A stretch of DNA of 64,000 nt. It comes from Cellulosimicrobium cellulans. GTDB taxonomy: Bacteria > Actinomycetota > Actinomycetes > Actinomycetales > Cellulomonadaceae. This document shows, piece by piece, positions 9,444-18,064 of this stretch. The stretch covers positions 32,714-96,713 of the forward strand of contig NZ_LWGL01000001.1 in the NCBI RefSeq assembly GCF_001722485.1. Direction: 5' to 3'. The translations under genes and the position numbers were made by a program. Below the pieces are notes generated by a model. That model saw nothing but the letters and a program-made list of their open reading frames with translations, was not told the origin of the DNA and searched no databases. Positions within the stretch are counted from its first letter, which is position 1, and every line of letters starts with the position of its first letter.

Positions 9444-9516
9444 TACCCCCAACGGGATTTGAACCCGTGTTACCGCCGTGAGAGGGCGACGTCCTAGGCC
9501 GCTAGACGATGGGGGC
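9444..9516 (-). tRNA. tRNA-Glu (CTC)
   Basis: A 73-nt cloverleaf on the minus strand. The acceptor GCCCCCA pairs with TGGGGGT. The anticodon arm TCGCC-CTCTCAC-GGCGG gives anticodon CTC. The T arm is ACGGG-TTCAAAT-CCCGT. Discriminator A; CCA is not encoded. Confidence 0.97.
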
Positions 9517-9616
9517 CTGTGGTGCTTCGGTCCGATCCGGACGTTTTCACCGGTGAGAACTCTACCTCATGTTCCGAGCGGGTCTGACCGCTCGTTCCAG
9601 GAGCCGGAGCTCATCG

Positions 9617-9688
9617 CTGGGGTACCAGGACTCGAACCTAGACTAAGTGAACCAGAATCACTCGTGCTGCCAATTACACCATACCCCA
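9617..9688 (-). tRNA. tRNA-Gln (CTG)
   Basis: A 72-nt cloverleaf on the minus strand. The acceptor TGGGGTA pairs with TACCCCA, the anticodon loop TTCTGGT gives CTG, and the T loop is GGTTCGAGTCC. Discriminator G. It is 100 nt upstream of tRNA-Glu and probably in one transcript with it, ending at the 9403-9437 hairpin. Confidence 0.96.
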
Positions 9689-9814
9689 TGGTGGTATGAG
9701 GCCTCGGAGAACGGAGCTCGGCGACGGGCTGACACCCGTCCCCTCGGCCCCTCTCGTGGAGGTCTCACCGGCCGAGAACATTACCGGAGACCGGGTCCGG
9801 GACCAAATGCGCCG

Positions 9815-10750
9815 TCAGCCCGCCGTCGAGCTCGCGGCCGCCGCGATCCGACGCGCCCCGGCCGACAACGCCGTCCCGTCCTTCCAGACCATCCGCAGCC
9901 GGCGCTCGAGCGCGAGCCCCGGCACGGCGAGACGCACGAGCGCGCCGCGCGCCACGTCGTCGGCGACCGCGAGGGTCGACAGCACGGCCACCGCGCCGCC
10001 GTGCTGCACCGCGGTCTTGAGCGCCGCCGTCGACCCCAGGTGCGGCAGGTGGGCGGGCAGCCGCTCCCCGAGCGCGGCGAGGCCGCGCTCGAGCGTCTCG
10101 CGCGTCCCCGACCCGGTCTCGCGCACCACGAGGCCGCCCGTGAGCAGCTCGTCGACGCGCAGCGCGCTGCGGCGCGCCCAGCGGTGGCCCGGCCCGACGA
10201 CGACCACGAGCTCGTCGCGCGCGATCGTCCGGCTGCGCAGCCCGCGGCGCAGCGTCGCGCTCTCGACGAAGCCGAGCTCGACCTCGCCCCCCAGCACCAA
10301 CCCGGCGACCTCGCTCGAGTTGCGCACGACGAGCTCCACGTCGGGCGTTGCCCGCCCCTCCCGGCCGGGCTGCTCCGACAGCGCGAGGCGGGCCAGCCAG
10401 CGGGGCGCGAGGTGCTCGGCGACCGTCAGGCTCGCCGCCACGCGCACGCGCTCGGCCGGCCGCTCGCGCAGCGACGCGACCGACCGCTCGAACCGGTCGG
10501 AGGCCTCGATCACCTCGCGGGCCCACGCAGCGGTCGCGCGCCCGGTCCCGGTGAGCCGGGCGCCGCGGGTCGTGCGCTCGAGCAGCTCGTGCCCCACGCG
10601 GCGCTCGAGCGCGCGCAGGCCGGCCGACGCCGTCGGCTGCGCGATCCCGAGCGCCCGCGCCGCGGCGCTGATCGAGCCGTGCGAGTCCGTCGCGACGAGG
10701 AGCTCGAGCGTGCCGAGCGACGTCCGGGTGGCGCGGGTCGAAGAAGCCAT
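9815..10750 (-). CDS. LysR-family transcriptional regulator (YeiE-like)
   Basis: A 311-residue LysR regulator: N-terminal HTH (about residues 10-70, LVATDSHGSISAAARALGIAQPTASAGLRALERRVG) and a periplasmic-binding-like effector domain. It is divergent from a YeiH-type exporter with 69 nt between starts, the usual arrangement of a LysR regulator with the transporter it controls. The start codon lies inside a perfect ATAG-N7-CTAT dyad, which predicts autoregulation. The ligand is unknown; sulphur metabolites are a guess from the YeiH link only. Confidence 0.88.
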   Translation of the reverse strand: MASSTRATRTSLGTLELLVATDSHGSISAAARALGIAQPTASAGLRALERRVGHELLERTTRGARLTGTGRATAAWAREVIEASDRFERSVASLRERPAERVRVAASLTVAEHLAPRWLARLALSEQPGREGRATPDVELVVRNSSEVAGLVLGGEVELGFVESATLRRGLRSRTIARDELVVVVGPGHRWARRSALRVDELLTGGLVVRETGSGTRETLERGLAALGERLPAHLPHLGSTAALKTAVQHGGAVAVLSTLAVADDVARGALVRLAVPGLALERRLRMVWKDGTALSAGARRIAAAASSTAG

Positions 10751-10767
10751 AGGTCCACTCTATGGCT
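10745..10767. promoter_or_regulatory. LysR-type operator, AGCCATAG-N7-CTATGGCT
   Basis: A perfect 8-bp inverted repeat with 7-bp spacer. It contains the classic LysR box ATAG-N7-CTAT and overlaps the LysR start codon (10748-10750). It is 52 nt upstream of the divergent yeiH-like start, so one site could serve both genes. Confidence 0.75.
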
Positions 10768-10819
10768 CGACGTCCATCTCGCCCTTCTCCGCCGCCACGC
10801 CGGCGCGCAGGCTGGCAGC

Positions 10820-11953
10820 ATGCCCGAGAACACGTCCACGACCGCGCCCGCCGCACCCGGCATCCCGGCGCCCGGCGCCGCACCCCGGCAGCCCGCGCCG
10901 TCCGCCCCGACCACCGGGCCTCGTGCCCTGCTGCCCGGGCTCCTCGCGGTCACCCTCTCCGCGGCCGTCGTCCTGCTCGTGTCCCGTTTCGTACCCACGG
11001 TCTCGCCGCTCGTCCTCGCGCTCGTCGCGGGTGCCGTCGTGGGCTCGGCCGTCCTCGGCCGCGTCCGCGGCGCCCGGGCGACGGCGGCCGTGGCGGCGAC
11101 GCGGCCGGGCGTCGCGTGGACCGCGTCGACCGTCCTGCGCGCCGGCGTCGTGCTCCTCGGGCTGCAGCTGTCGCTCCCGGAGGTGCTCAAGCTCGGGTGG
11201 CGCGGGCTCGTCGTCGTCACGACGACGCTCGCGGTCACCTTCGCGGCGACGCTCGCGCTCGGGCGCGCCCTGCGCGTCCCGCGCACGACGGCGCTGCTCG
11301 TCGCGACCGGCTTCTCGATCTGCGGTGCCGCGGCGATCTCGGCGATGCAGGGCGTCGTCGCCCGGCCCGGGCGGTCCGCCGTGCAGGTCCGCGAGGACGA
11401 CGACGCCGTGGCGGCCTCGCTCGCGCTCGTCACGGTGTTCGGCACGCTCGCGATCGTCGTCCTGCCGTGGCTGTCCGGGCTCCTCGGGCTCGACGACGCC
11501 CAGGCGGGCCTGTGGATTGGCGCGAGCGTGCAGGAGGTCGCCCAGGTGGTCACCGCGGCCGGGTCCGTCTCGGCGGCGGCGCTGGCGACCGCCACCGTCG
11601 CGAAGCTCGCGCGCGTCGCCCTGCTCGCGCCGGTCGTGGCCGGCGCGGGCGTCGTGGCGGCCCGCCGGGGCGGGGACCGCGCCGGGCGTGCGCGCGTGAG
11701 CCCGGTCCCCTGGTTCGTCGTCGGCTTCCTCGTGGCCGTGGCCCTGCGGTCGACCGGAGTGATGCCAAGCGTCGTGCTCGACGCGGCCGCGCTCACCACG
11801 ACGGCCGCGTTCACCGCCGCCATGTTCGCCCTCGGGCTCGGCGTCGACGTGCCCTCCCTGCTGCGCACGGGACGCCGGTCGCTCGCCCTGGGCGGGCTGT
11901 CGGCGTTCGTCGTGACGACGACGGCCCTCGCCGGCGTCCTCCTCCTCACCTGA
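10820..11953 (+). CDS. YeiH-family putative sulfate/anion exporter
   Basis: A 377-residue polytopic membrane protein of the UPF0324/YeiH (Cons_hypoth698) family, often annotated as a putative sulfate exporter. An Ala/Pro-rich N-terminus of about 35 residues precedes roughly ten hydrophobic helices. Family markers include RAGVVLLGLQLSL, ATGFSICGAAAISA (about 165-178), IGASVQEVAQVVTAAG (about 232-247) and FALGLGVDV near the C-terminus. ATG 10820 was chosen because it follows the divergent operator at a normal distance. Substrate specificity is not settled for the family. Confidence 0.87.
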   Translation: MPENTSTTAPAAPGIPAPGAAPRQPAPSAPTTGPRALLPGLLAVTLSAAVVLLVSRFVPTVSPLVLALVAGAVVGSAVLGRVRGARATAAVAATRPGVAWTASTVLRAGVVLLGLQLSLPEVLKLGWRGLVVVTTTLAVTFAATLALGRALRVPRTTALLVATGFSICGAAAISAMQGVVARPGRSAVQVREDDDAVAASLALVTVFGTLAIVVLPWLSGLLGLDDAQAGLWIGASVQEVAQVVTAAGSVSAAALATATVAKLARVALLAPVVAGAGVVAARRGGDRAGRARVSPVPWFVVGFLVAVALRSTGVMPSVVLDAAALTTTAAFTAAMFALGLGVDVPSLLRTGRRSLALGGLSAFVVTTTALAGVLLLT

Positions 11954-11988
11954 CCGCGTGCGCCAGGGCCCGGAGGCGAGTCGGGTAC

Positions 11989-12061
11989 GCCGAGATAGAG
12001 CCTCCGGTCGCGACGTAGAACCCGCAGCGCTCTATCTCGCGACCTGAAGCTCTATCTCGGC
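11989..12061. repeat. Nested inverted/direct repeat built on CTCTATCTCG
   Basis: GCCGAGATAGAGC (11989-12001) is the exact complement of GCTCTATCTCGGC (12049-12061): 13-bp arms. A further direct copy CTCTATCTCG lies at 12030-12039, 20 nt before the second. Inside, GGTCGCGA (12006-12013) pairs with TCGCGACC (12037-12044). Two mutually exclusive hairpins are therefore possible. It fills the gap between convergent yeiH and HAD genes. It could act as a terminator, but its AT-richer cores and reiteration look more like a REP/MITE-type intergenic element. Confidence 0.75.
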
Positions 12062-12063
12062 AC

Positions 12064-12858
12064 CTACCGCGAGGTGGAGGACTCGCCGGCGGGCGCCATG
12101 ACGCCGAGGACGGCGGGGAGGTCCGCGAGGCCGTGCAGCACGTGCACGCCGGACGCGCGGGCCGCATCCGGGTCCTCCGGGTGCGGCCCGCCGCGGCGCG
12201 TCCCGGGCCGGTCGAGCCACACTCCGACGAGACCCGCAGCCAGGGCGGCCCGGGCGTCGACGTCGAGCTCGTCGCCCACGTACGCGGTGCGCGCCGGGTC
12301 GGTCCCGAGCCGGCGGCACGCCTCGGCGAAGACGCGCGGGTCGGGCTTGCCGAAGCCGAGCGTGTCGACGCCCACGAGCAGCGGGACGTCCTCGAGCCCG
12401 GAGGCCGCGAGCTTGCGCGTCTGCAGCTCGACCTTCGCGTTCGTCAGCGACCCGACGCGCACCCCGGCGGCGGCGAGCGTGTCGAGCACGGGACGGGCGT
12501 CGTCGAACGCCGTCCACGACTGCTCGAACGTGCCCCAGAAGAGGTCCTTCCAGTCCACGTACGCGGCGTCGTCCAGCAGGTCGCCGCCGAACGCCGCCTG
12601 GAGCTCGTTGGCACGGGCCATGCGCTGCGCGTCGAAGTCGATCTCGCCGCGCGTGTAGGCGCGGTAGTGCTGGTTCGGGTCCGCGCGCCACATCGCGAGG
12701 ACCTCGTCGTACCGGTCCTCCGGCAGGTGCGGCAGCCACACGCGGCACGCCGCGGCGATCGCCGCGCCGAACGCGGTCTTGGTGTCGACAAGCGTGTCGT
12801 CGACGTCGAACAGCACGCCGTCGACCGCGGCGCCGGTCACCGCGCCCGTCCTGCTCAC
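12064..12858 (-). CDS. HAD-superfamily hydrolase (phosphatase-like)
   Basis: A 264-residue haloacid-dehalogenase-fold enzyme. Motif I is [10 protein letters not shown] (residues 17-26, nucleophile Asp and acid/base Asp), motif II is GSLTNAK (about 137-143), motif III Lys lies in FGKPDPRVF and motif IV is [18 protein letters not shown]. Residues 27-110 form a helical cap that recalls pyrimidine 5'-nucleotidases or epoxide-hydrolase-like HADs. The start overlaps the gltX stop by 4 nt (ATGA), so it is translationally coupled to gltX. Physiological substrate unknown. Confidence 0.88.
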   Translation of the reverse strand: MSRTGAVTGAAVDGVLFDVDDTLVDTKTAFGAAIAAACRVWLPHLPEDRYDEVLAMWRADPNQHYRAYTRGEIDFDAQRMARANELQAAFGGDLLDDAAYVDWKDLFWGTFEQSWTAFDDARPVLDTLAAAGVRVGSLTNAKVELQTRKLAASGLEDVPLLVGVDTLGFGKPDPRVFAEACRRLGTDPARTAYVGDELDVDARAALAAGLVGVWLDRPGTRRGGPHPEDPDAARASGVHVLHGLADLPAVLGVMAPAGESSTSR

Positions 12859-14357
12859 AGCGCGGCCCGCAGGCGCTCGAGGCGCGCGAGGGTCGACGCC
12901 TTGCCGAGCAGCTCCATGGACTCGAACAGCGGCGGCGACACGCGGCGCCCGGTCAGCGCGACGCGCAGCGGCGTGAACGCGAAGCGCGGCTTGACGCCCA
13001 TGCCGTCGACGATCGCGTCGCGCAGGCGCTGCTCGATTGCGGCCGTGGCGAACTCGCCGTCCGGCAGCTCGATGAGCCTGGCGGTCGCCGCGGCGAGGAT
13101 GTCCGCCGCGTCGTCGCGCAGCGCGCCCCGGGCGTCGTCCTCGAAGGCGACCGCGTCGTCGTCCGTGAAGAGGAACCCGAGCATCCCGACGGACTCGCCG
13201 AGCAGCACCATGCGCTCCTGGACGAGCGGTGCCGCGGCGGTCAGCAGGTCCTGGTGGCGCTGCTCGAGGTCGGCGAACGAGTCCGCCGGCACGAGGCCGC
13301 CGGCGTGGAGGTACGGCACGAGGCGGTCGCGGAAGTCCTCGGGCGCGAGCATCCGCACGTGGGTCGCGTTGATGGCCTCGGCCTTCTTGAGGTCGAAGCG
13401 CGCGGGGTTGGGCAGGACGTCGTGGACGTCGAACGCCTCGATCATCTCCGTGACGGAGAAGATGTCGTTGTCCGGCGAGATCGACCAGCCGAGCAGCGCG
13501 AGGTAGTTGAGCAGGCCCTCGGGCGTGAACCCGCGCTCGCGGTGCAGGAAGAGGTTCGACTCGGGGTCGCGCTTGGAGAGCTTCTTGTTGCCCTCCCCCA
13601 TGACGTAGGGCAGGTGGCCGAACTCCGGCATCACCGACGCGACGCCGATCTCCAGCAGCGCCCGGTAGAGGGCGATCTGGCGCGGCGTCGAGGACAGCAG
13701 GTCCTCACCACGCAGCACGTGCGTGATCCCCATGAGCGCGTCGTCGACCGGGTTCACGAGCGTGTACAGCGGCTGCCCGTTGGCACGCACGAGCGCGTAG
13801 TCCGGGACCGAGCCCGCCTTGAAGGTGATCTCGCCGCGGACGAGGTCGGTGAAGGTGATGTCCTCGTCGGGCATCCGCAGGCGCAGCACCGCCTCGCGGC
13901 CCTCGGCCCGGAACGCCTCGCGCTGCTCGTCGGTGAGCGTGCGGTCGAAGTTGTCGTAGCCCTTCGTCTTGATACCGGCCGCCGCGTTGCGCGCGTCGAC
14001 CTCCTCGGGCGTCGAGAACGACTCGTAGACGTACCCGCCCTCGACGAGGCGACGGATGACGTCCTGGTAGAGGTCGGCGCGCTGCGACTGCCGGTACGGG
14101 GCGTGCGGCCCGCCGACCTCGACGCCCTCGTCCCAGTCGAGCCCGAGCCAGCGCAGCGCGTCCAGGAGCTGCTGGTAGCTCTCCTCGCTGTCGCGCGCGG
14201 CGTCGGTGTCCTCGATGCGGAACACGAACGTGCCGCCCACGTGCCGCGCGTACGCCCAGTTGAACAGCGCGGTACGGATCAGCCCGACGTGCGGCGTCCC
14301 GGTCGGGGACGGGCAGAAGCGGACACGGACGGGCGAGGAACCAGGTGCGGGGATCAC
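12855..14357 (-). CDS. gltX: Glutamyl-tRNA synthetase
   Basis: A 500-residue class I synthetase that charges tRNA-Glu and, in most actinobacteria, also tRNA-Gln for GatCAB amidation. The HIGH-equivalent is [18 protein letters not shown] (residues 17-34), and the KMSKS-equivalent is [12 protein letters not shown] (about 250). Catalytic-domain motifs [15 protein letters not shown] and [17 protein letters not shown] are present, and the helical anticodon-binding domain follows. First gene of a unit with the HAD hydrolase. tRNA-Glu and tRNA-Gln genes lie about 3.4 kb away. Confidence 0.96.
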   Translation of the reverse strand: MIPAPGSSPVRVRFCPSPTGTPHVGLIRTALFNWAYARHVGGTFVFRIEDTDAARDSEESYQQLLDALRWLGLDWDEGVEVGGPHAPYRQSQRADLYQDVIRRLVEGGYVYESFSTPEEVDARNAAAGIKTKGYDNFDRTLTDEQREAFRAEGREAVLRLRMPDEDITFTDLVRGEITFKAGSVPDYALVRANGQPLYTLVNPVDDALMGITHVLRGEDLLSSTPRQIALYRALLEIGVASVMPEFGHLPYVMGEGNKKLSKRDPESNLFLHRERGFTPEGLLNYLALLGWSISPDNDIFSVTEMIEAFDVHDVLPNPARFDLKKAEAINATHVRMLAPEDFRDRLVPYLHAGGLVPADSFADLEQRHQDLLTAAAPLVQERMVLLGESVGMLGFLFTDDDAVAFEDDARGALRDDAADILAAATARLIELPDGEFATAAIEQRLRDAIVDGMGVKPRFAFTPLRVALTGRRVSPPLFESMELLGKASTLARLERLRAAL

Positions 14358-14367
14358 GCCGCCCAGC

Positions 14368-14670
14368 CTAGTTGCCCGACGACGCGCGCTCCCCCGTCCG
14401 TGCGGGCTCCGCGGCCGAGGTCACGGGCACCGCGCGGCGTCGGCGGACCACCACGTGGGCGACGCCCGCTAGGGCGCCGACGATCGCGCCTGTCGGTGCG
14501 GCGAACAGCACGGCGAGCACGAAGGTCCCGGCGACGCTCACCGGCCCCTCGGGCGCACCGGCGACCGCGACCGTCGCACCGAGCATCGCGAGCAGCGCGC
14601 ACGGGACCGCGACGCCCGCTCCTGTCCAGCGGACGACTGTGCGGAACGGTCCCGGCGCCACGACGCTCAA
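14368..14670 (-). CDS. Small two-helix membrane protein, unknown
   Basis: The frame reads about 100 residues with two hydrophobic helices ([19 protein letters not shown] and [29 protein letters not shown]) and a basic RRRR boundary. A TTG at 14670 overlaps the stop of the FAH-family gene (TTGA), suggesting coupled translation; a GTG two codons later is an alternative. The frame is open further upstream, but that part overlaps the FAH coding region and is not convincing. I do not recognise a family. Confidence 0.5.
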   Translation of the reverse strand: MSVVAPGPFRTVVRWTGAGVAVPCALLAMLGATVAVAGAPEGPVSVAGTFVLAVLFAAPTGAIVGALAGVAHVVVRRRRAVPVTSAAEPARTGERASSGN

Positions 14671-15455
14671 CCGCGGCGCAGCACTGGGTTGCTCAGGACG
14701 CCGATGCCCTCGACCTCGCACTCGACGCGGTCGCCGACGTCGATGAGCCCGACACCGGCGGGCGTGCCGGTGAGGATGACGTCGCCCGGCAGGAGCGTCA
14801 TCGCCTCGGAGATGTACGACACGAGGTAGGCGACGTCGAAGACCATGTCGCTCGTGCGGCCGTCCTGCTTGGTCTCGCCGTTGACGCGGCTGCGGACGGC
14901 GACGTCCTCCGGGTTCAGGTCGGTGTCGATCCACGGGCCGAGCGGGCACGCCGAGTCGAAGCCCTTGGCGCGCGCCCACTGCCCGTCGGTGCGCTGCGCG
15001 TCGCGCGCGGTCACGTCGTTCGCGACGGTGTAGCCGAGCACGTACGCGGGCGCGGCCTCGGGCGAGACGTCCTTCGCGAGCCGGCCGATGACGACGGCGA
15101 GCTCGGCCTCGTAGGAGACCTCCTGCGAGAAGTCGGGCAGGACGATCGGGTCGTCCGGCCCGACGACGGACGTGTTGGGCTTGAGGAACACCATCGGGCG
15201 CGACGGGACCTCGTTGCCCATCTCCCGGGCGTGGTCGGCGTAGTTGCGTCCCACGGCGACGACCTTCGAGCGAGGGATGACCGGCGCGAGGAGGCGCACG
15301 CCGTCGCCCAGCTCGAGCCGCTCGCCCGTGGGCGTGACCGGCATGTAGAGCGGGTCGCCGGTGAGGACCGCGAGGAAGGTGCGGTCGCCCTCCTGCTGGA
15401 CCAGGCCGTAGCGGGGGTCGTCTCCGGTGGTGAATCTCGCGATGCGCACGGGCAC
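14667..15455 (-). CDS. Fumarylacetoacetate hydrolase-family protein
   Basis: A 262-residue FAH-fold enzyme of the HpcE/YcgM group (2-hydroxyhepta-2,4-diene-1,7-dioate isomerase, acylpyruvase or oxaloacetate decarboxylase activities occur in the family). Signatures: VAVGRNYADHAREMG (about 67-81), MVFLKPNTSVVGP, the metal ligands in VSYEAELAVVIGR (E-x-E), GYTVANDVTARDAQ and VILTGTPAGVG near the C-terminus. The start is GTG 15455, with GTG 15449 (MRIARFTTG) an equally likely family-like start. Such a gene commonly neighbours gltX in actinobacteria; the substrate is not defined by context. Confidence 0.88.
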   Translation of the reverse strand: MPVRIARFTTGDDPRYGLVQQEGDRTFLAVLTGDPLYMPVTPTGERLELGDGVRLLAPVIPRSKVVAVGRNYADHAREMGNEVPSRPMVFLKPNTSVVGPDDPIVLPDFSQEVSYEAELAVVIGRLAKDVSPEAAPAYVLGYTVANDVTARDAQRTDGQWARAKGFDSACPLGPWIDTDLNPEDVAVRSRVNGETKQDGRTSDMVFDVAYLVSYISEAMTLLPGDVILTGTPAGVGLIDVGDRVECEVEGIGVLSNPVLRRG

Positions 15456-15489
15456 AGGCTATCCGCCGGACGGCCCGCGCACCCGGGCG

Positions 15490-16386
15490 TCACGCCCGCG
15501 CGAGCACCTCGCCGTTGAGCACCGCGAACCAGCCGGCCGGCTCCTCGGCCCAGCGCAGCCAGTCCTGCGCGAGCTGCTCGAGCGCGACGTCGTCCGCGAG
15601 CGCCGACTCCTTGGCCTGCACCGCGAAGTTCGAGGCGACGCACCGCTCGGCCCACAGGCCACCCCACCAGGTGCGGTCCTCGGGCGTCGCGTAGCACCAC
15701 GTGCTCGCCGACGGCTCGATGCCGGCCGGGTCGAACCCGGCGTCCTGGACCCACGCGAAGAGGCGACGACCGGCGTCGGCCTCGAACCCGTACGCGTGCG
15801 TGACCTCGTGGTAGAGCGTGTTCCACTCGGTGAGGCCGGGCGACTCGGGGTACCAGGTCATGGCGGCGTAGTCGGCGTCGCGGACGGCGACGAGGCCGCC
15901 GGGCCTGGCGACGCGCCGCATCTCGCGCAGGGCGGCGACCGGGTCGGACAGGTGCTGCAGGAGCTGGTGGGCGTAGACGACGTCGAACGTGCCGTCGGCG
16001 AACGGCAGCTCGTAGGCGTTGGCCTGCTGGAAGGTGATGTTCTCGGTGCCGCGCCGCTCGGCCAGCTCGCGGGCGCTGTCGAGCACCTTCGCGGACGCGT
16101 CCACCCCGACGACGCGGCCGGTCGCGACGCGCTCGGCGAGGTCGACCGTGACCGTCGCCGGGCCGCAGCCGACGTCGAGGACGCTCATGCCCTCGCGCAG
16201 GTGCGGCAGGAGGAATCCCGCGGAGTTCTCGGCCGTGCGCCACCGGTGGGAGCGCAGCACGGACTCGTGGTGCCCGTGCGTGTAGGACTCGGACTCCTTG
16301 GCGGGGTTGGACCCGGCCGCCCCGGTGGGGGCGTCGCCGCGGGGGTCGTCGGTCGTGCCGACTCCGCTCGTGGGGGTTTCGGTCAT
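15490..16386 (-). CDS. Class I SAM-dependent methyltransferase
   Basis: A 298-residue methyltransferase of the Methyltransf_11/25 type. SAM motif I is VLDVGCGPATVTVDLAERV (about 69-87), the acidic ribose contact is VVGVDASAKVL, and motif IV region is FADGTFDVVYAHQLLQHLSDP, followed by RVARPGGLVAVRD. ATG 16386 is chosen because the resemblance begins at KESESYTHGHHESVLRSHRWRTAENSAGFLLP shortly after it. Substrate unknown (UbiE-like general methylases look similar). It is divergent from the DUF418 gene with 94 nt between starts. Confidence 0.88.
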   Translation of the reverse strand: MTETPTSGVGTTDDPRGDAPTGAAGSNPAKESESYTHGHHESVLRSHRWRTAENSAGFLLPHLREGMSVLDVGCGPATVTVDLAERVATGRVVGVDASAKVLDSARELAERRGTENITFQQANAYELPFADGTFDVVYAHQLLQHLSDPVAALREMRRVARPGGLVAVRDADYAAMTWYPESPGLTEWNTLYHEVTHAYGFEADAGRRLFAWVQDAGFDPAGIEPSASTWCYATPEDRTWWGGLWAERCVASNFAVQAKESALADDVALEQLAQDWLRWAEEPAGWFAVLNGEVLARA

Positions 16387-16480
16387 ACCCGCACCGTAGG
16401 GGGCGCGTCGGTCGTTCTCGACCCCGTTCTCACAGTCTGGGCGGTGCGGCCGCACCATGATCAGGGGGACAATCGCACGC

Positions 16481-17977
16481 ATGACCGTCGCCCCGCCGGC
16501 CGCGCCCGCACCGACGTTCGCGCGACGGCACGCCGCCCTCCTGCTCGGCGGCGCCGGGCGCGTGAGCGGGGTGGACGTCGCGCGCGGGATCGCGGTCCTC
16601 GGCATGTTCGCCGCGCACGTCGGGTACACGAGGGACCCGGTCACGGGCGCGGAGAACTGGCTCGCGGTGGCGCACGGACGCTCGTCGATCCTCTTCGCGC
16701 TCGTCGCGGGCGTCTCGCTCGCGATCGTCTCGGGGGGCCGGACGCCGCTCGACGGGCTGCCGGCGCTGCAGGTGCGCACGCGCGTCCTCGTGCGAGCGGT
16801 GCTGCTGCTCGGGCTCGTGGGCCTGCTCGACCTGCTCGGGACGCGCGTGCTGCTCATCCTCGGCTTCTACGCCGCGTACTTCGTCCTCGCGCTGCCGTTC
16901 CTGCGGTGGTCGCCCGGCCGGCTGGCGGTCGCGGCCGGCGCGTTCGCCCTCGGGGGCCCGGTCCTCGCGTACTACGGCCCGGAAGTTCTCGCGCGTGCCG
17001 GGCTGCGGCTGCCCGAGGACGGCTCGGGCGCGCTCACCGACTTCCTCGTCTCGGGCCACTACCCGGCGGCGGTCTGGATGGCGTACGTGCTCGCGGGCCT
17101 CGCGATCGGGCGGCTCGACCTCACCTCGACGGCGGTGCGCGTCGCGCTCGTCGGCGGGGGCCTGCTCGCGACGCTGGTCGCGTACGGCATCTCCGCGGCG
17201 GTCGTCGAGCCGCTCGGCGGCACGCCGGCCGTGGAGGACGCCGCGGCGGCGTGGTCGAGCACCCTGCGGCCCGAGCCGCTCGGCTGGGACGACCCCTGGC
17301 CGACGTCCGTCTACCTCTGGCTCGCCGGCCCGCACACCGACACGCTGCTCGAGGTGGTGGGCTCCGGCGGCTTCGCGGTCGCCGTGCTCGGCCTGTGCCT
17401 GTTCGCCGGCCGGGTCGGACGGTGGGTGCTCGCGCCCCTCGCCGCTGTGGGCGCGATGGCCCTGACCGTCTACTCGGCCCAGATCGTCGTGCTGTGGGCG
17501 TGGGGCGAGGAGGCGTACGAGCAGACGACGAACGGCCCGCTGCTCGTGCTCGTCCTCGTGACGCTCGCGGCGGCGACCGCGTGGCGGTGGGCCTTCGGCC
17601 GCGGCCCGCTGGAGCGGCTCTTCGCGTCCGTGGCCGGCCGCGCGTCCTGGGGTCGCGCTGCAGCACGGCGACGAGCGCGGGGGAGGCCAGGCCGGCCCCC
17701 GAGGAGCTCGCGACGGCGAAGATTGCGAACGTCCCCGGGCCCGGCGCGAGCGCCATCCCCAGCGCTCCGACGGCCGCGCCGAGCGCCGACGCGACGACGA
17801 GCGCCCGCGCGTGCCGCGCCGCCGCGAGGAACCCGACGAGCGCGCCCGCGCAGTAGACGACGGAGGCGCCTCCGGACACGAGGCCCGCCGCCGCGACGTC
17901 GAGACCGAGCTCGTCCTCGACGTCGGGCAGGTAGAGCCCGTACGCGAAGCGGACGAGCCCGTACGTCGCGGCGATGA
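16481..17977 (+). CDS. DUF418 / HGSNAT-like membrane protein with foreign C-terminal extension
   Basis: A polytopic membrane protein resembling DUF418/heparan-alpha-glucosaminide N-acetyltransferase-like proteins. The family start VSGVDVARGIAVLGMFAAHVG is at about residues 28-48, with about ten hydrophobic helices to about residue 370 and the usual end GRGPLERLF at about 373-381. ATG 16481 has AGGGGGA upstream. After about residue 390 the sequence becomes about 108 residues of Arg/Pro/Ala-rich nonsense, which is the antisense of a truncated MFS gene on the other strand. The natural stop has been lost at a deletion junction near 17,640-17,665. The domain core appears intact, but whether the extended protein functions is uncertain. 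Confidence 0.75.
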   Translation: MTVAPPAAPAPTFARRHAALLLGGAGRVSGVDVARGIAVLGMFAAHVGYTRDPVTGAENWLAVAHGRSSILFALVAGVSLAIVSGGRTPLDGLPALQVRTRVLVRAVLLLGLVGLLDLLGTRVLLILGFYAAYFVLALPFLRWSPGRLAVAAGAFALGGPVLAYYGPEVLARAGLRLPEDGSGALTDFLVSGHYPAAVWMAYVLAGLAIGRLDLTSTAVRVALVGGGLLATLVAYGISAAVVEPLGGTPAVEDAAAAWSSTLRPEPLGWDDPWPTSVYLWLAGPHTDTLLEVVGSGGFAVAVLGLCLFAGRVGRWVLAPLAAVGAMALTVYSAQIVVLWAWGEEAYEQTTNGPLLVLVLVTLAAATAWRWAFGRGPLERLFASVAGRASWGRAAARRRARGRPGRPPRSSRRRRLRTSPGPARAPSPALRRPRRAPTRRRAPARAAPPRGTRRARPRSRRRRRLRTRGPPPRRRDRARPRRRAGRARTRSGRARTSRR

Positions 17978-18041
17978 GGGCCGTCCCCGCCACGAGGAGC
18001 GGCGCGGCGTAGATACCCTGAAACGAAAACGAGCGTTTCAT
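17655..18041 (-). pseudogene. MFS transporter, N-terminal fragment only
   Basis: From ATG 18041 the frame reads a normal MFS N-terminus: MKRSFSFQGIYAAP, helix 1 (LVAGTALIAATYGLVRFAYG), LYLPDVEDELGLDVAAAGLVSGGASVVYCAGALVGFLAAA and helices 3-4 to SGAGLASPALVAVL (residue 127). Beyond about 17,660 the frame runs into the antisense of the DUF418 gene and loses all transporter character. Roughly two thirds of a 12-helix MFS protein are missing. It is divergent from the adjacent TetR gene, with a shared dyad over its start codon. Confidence 0.8.
18019..18040. promoter_or_regulatory. TetR-type operator TGAAACG-N8-CGTTTCA
   Basis: A perfect 7-bp inverted repeat, AT-rich against its surroundings, lying between the divergent MFS remnant and tetR gene (24 nt before the tetR ATG) and overlapping the MFS start. 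This is the expected site for the neighbouring TetR protein. Confidence 0.7.
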
Positions 18042-18064
18042 GTCGACGAGTCTAAGGTGCTGGC

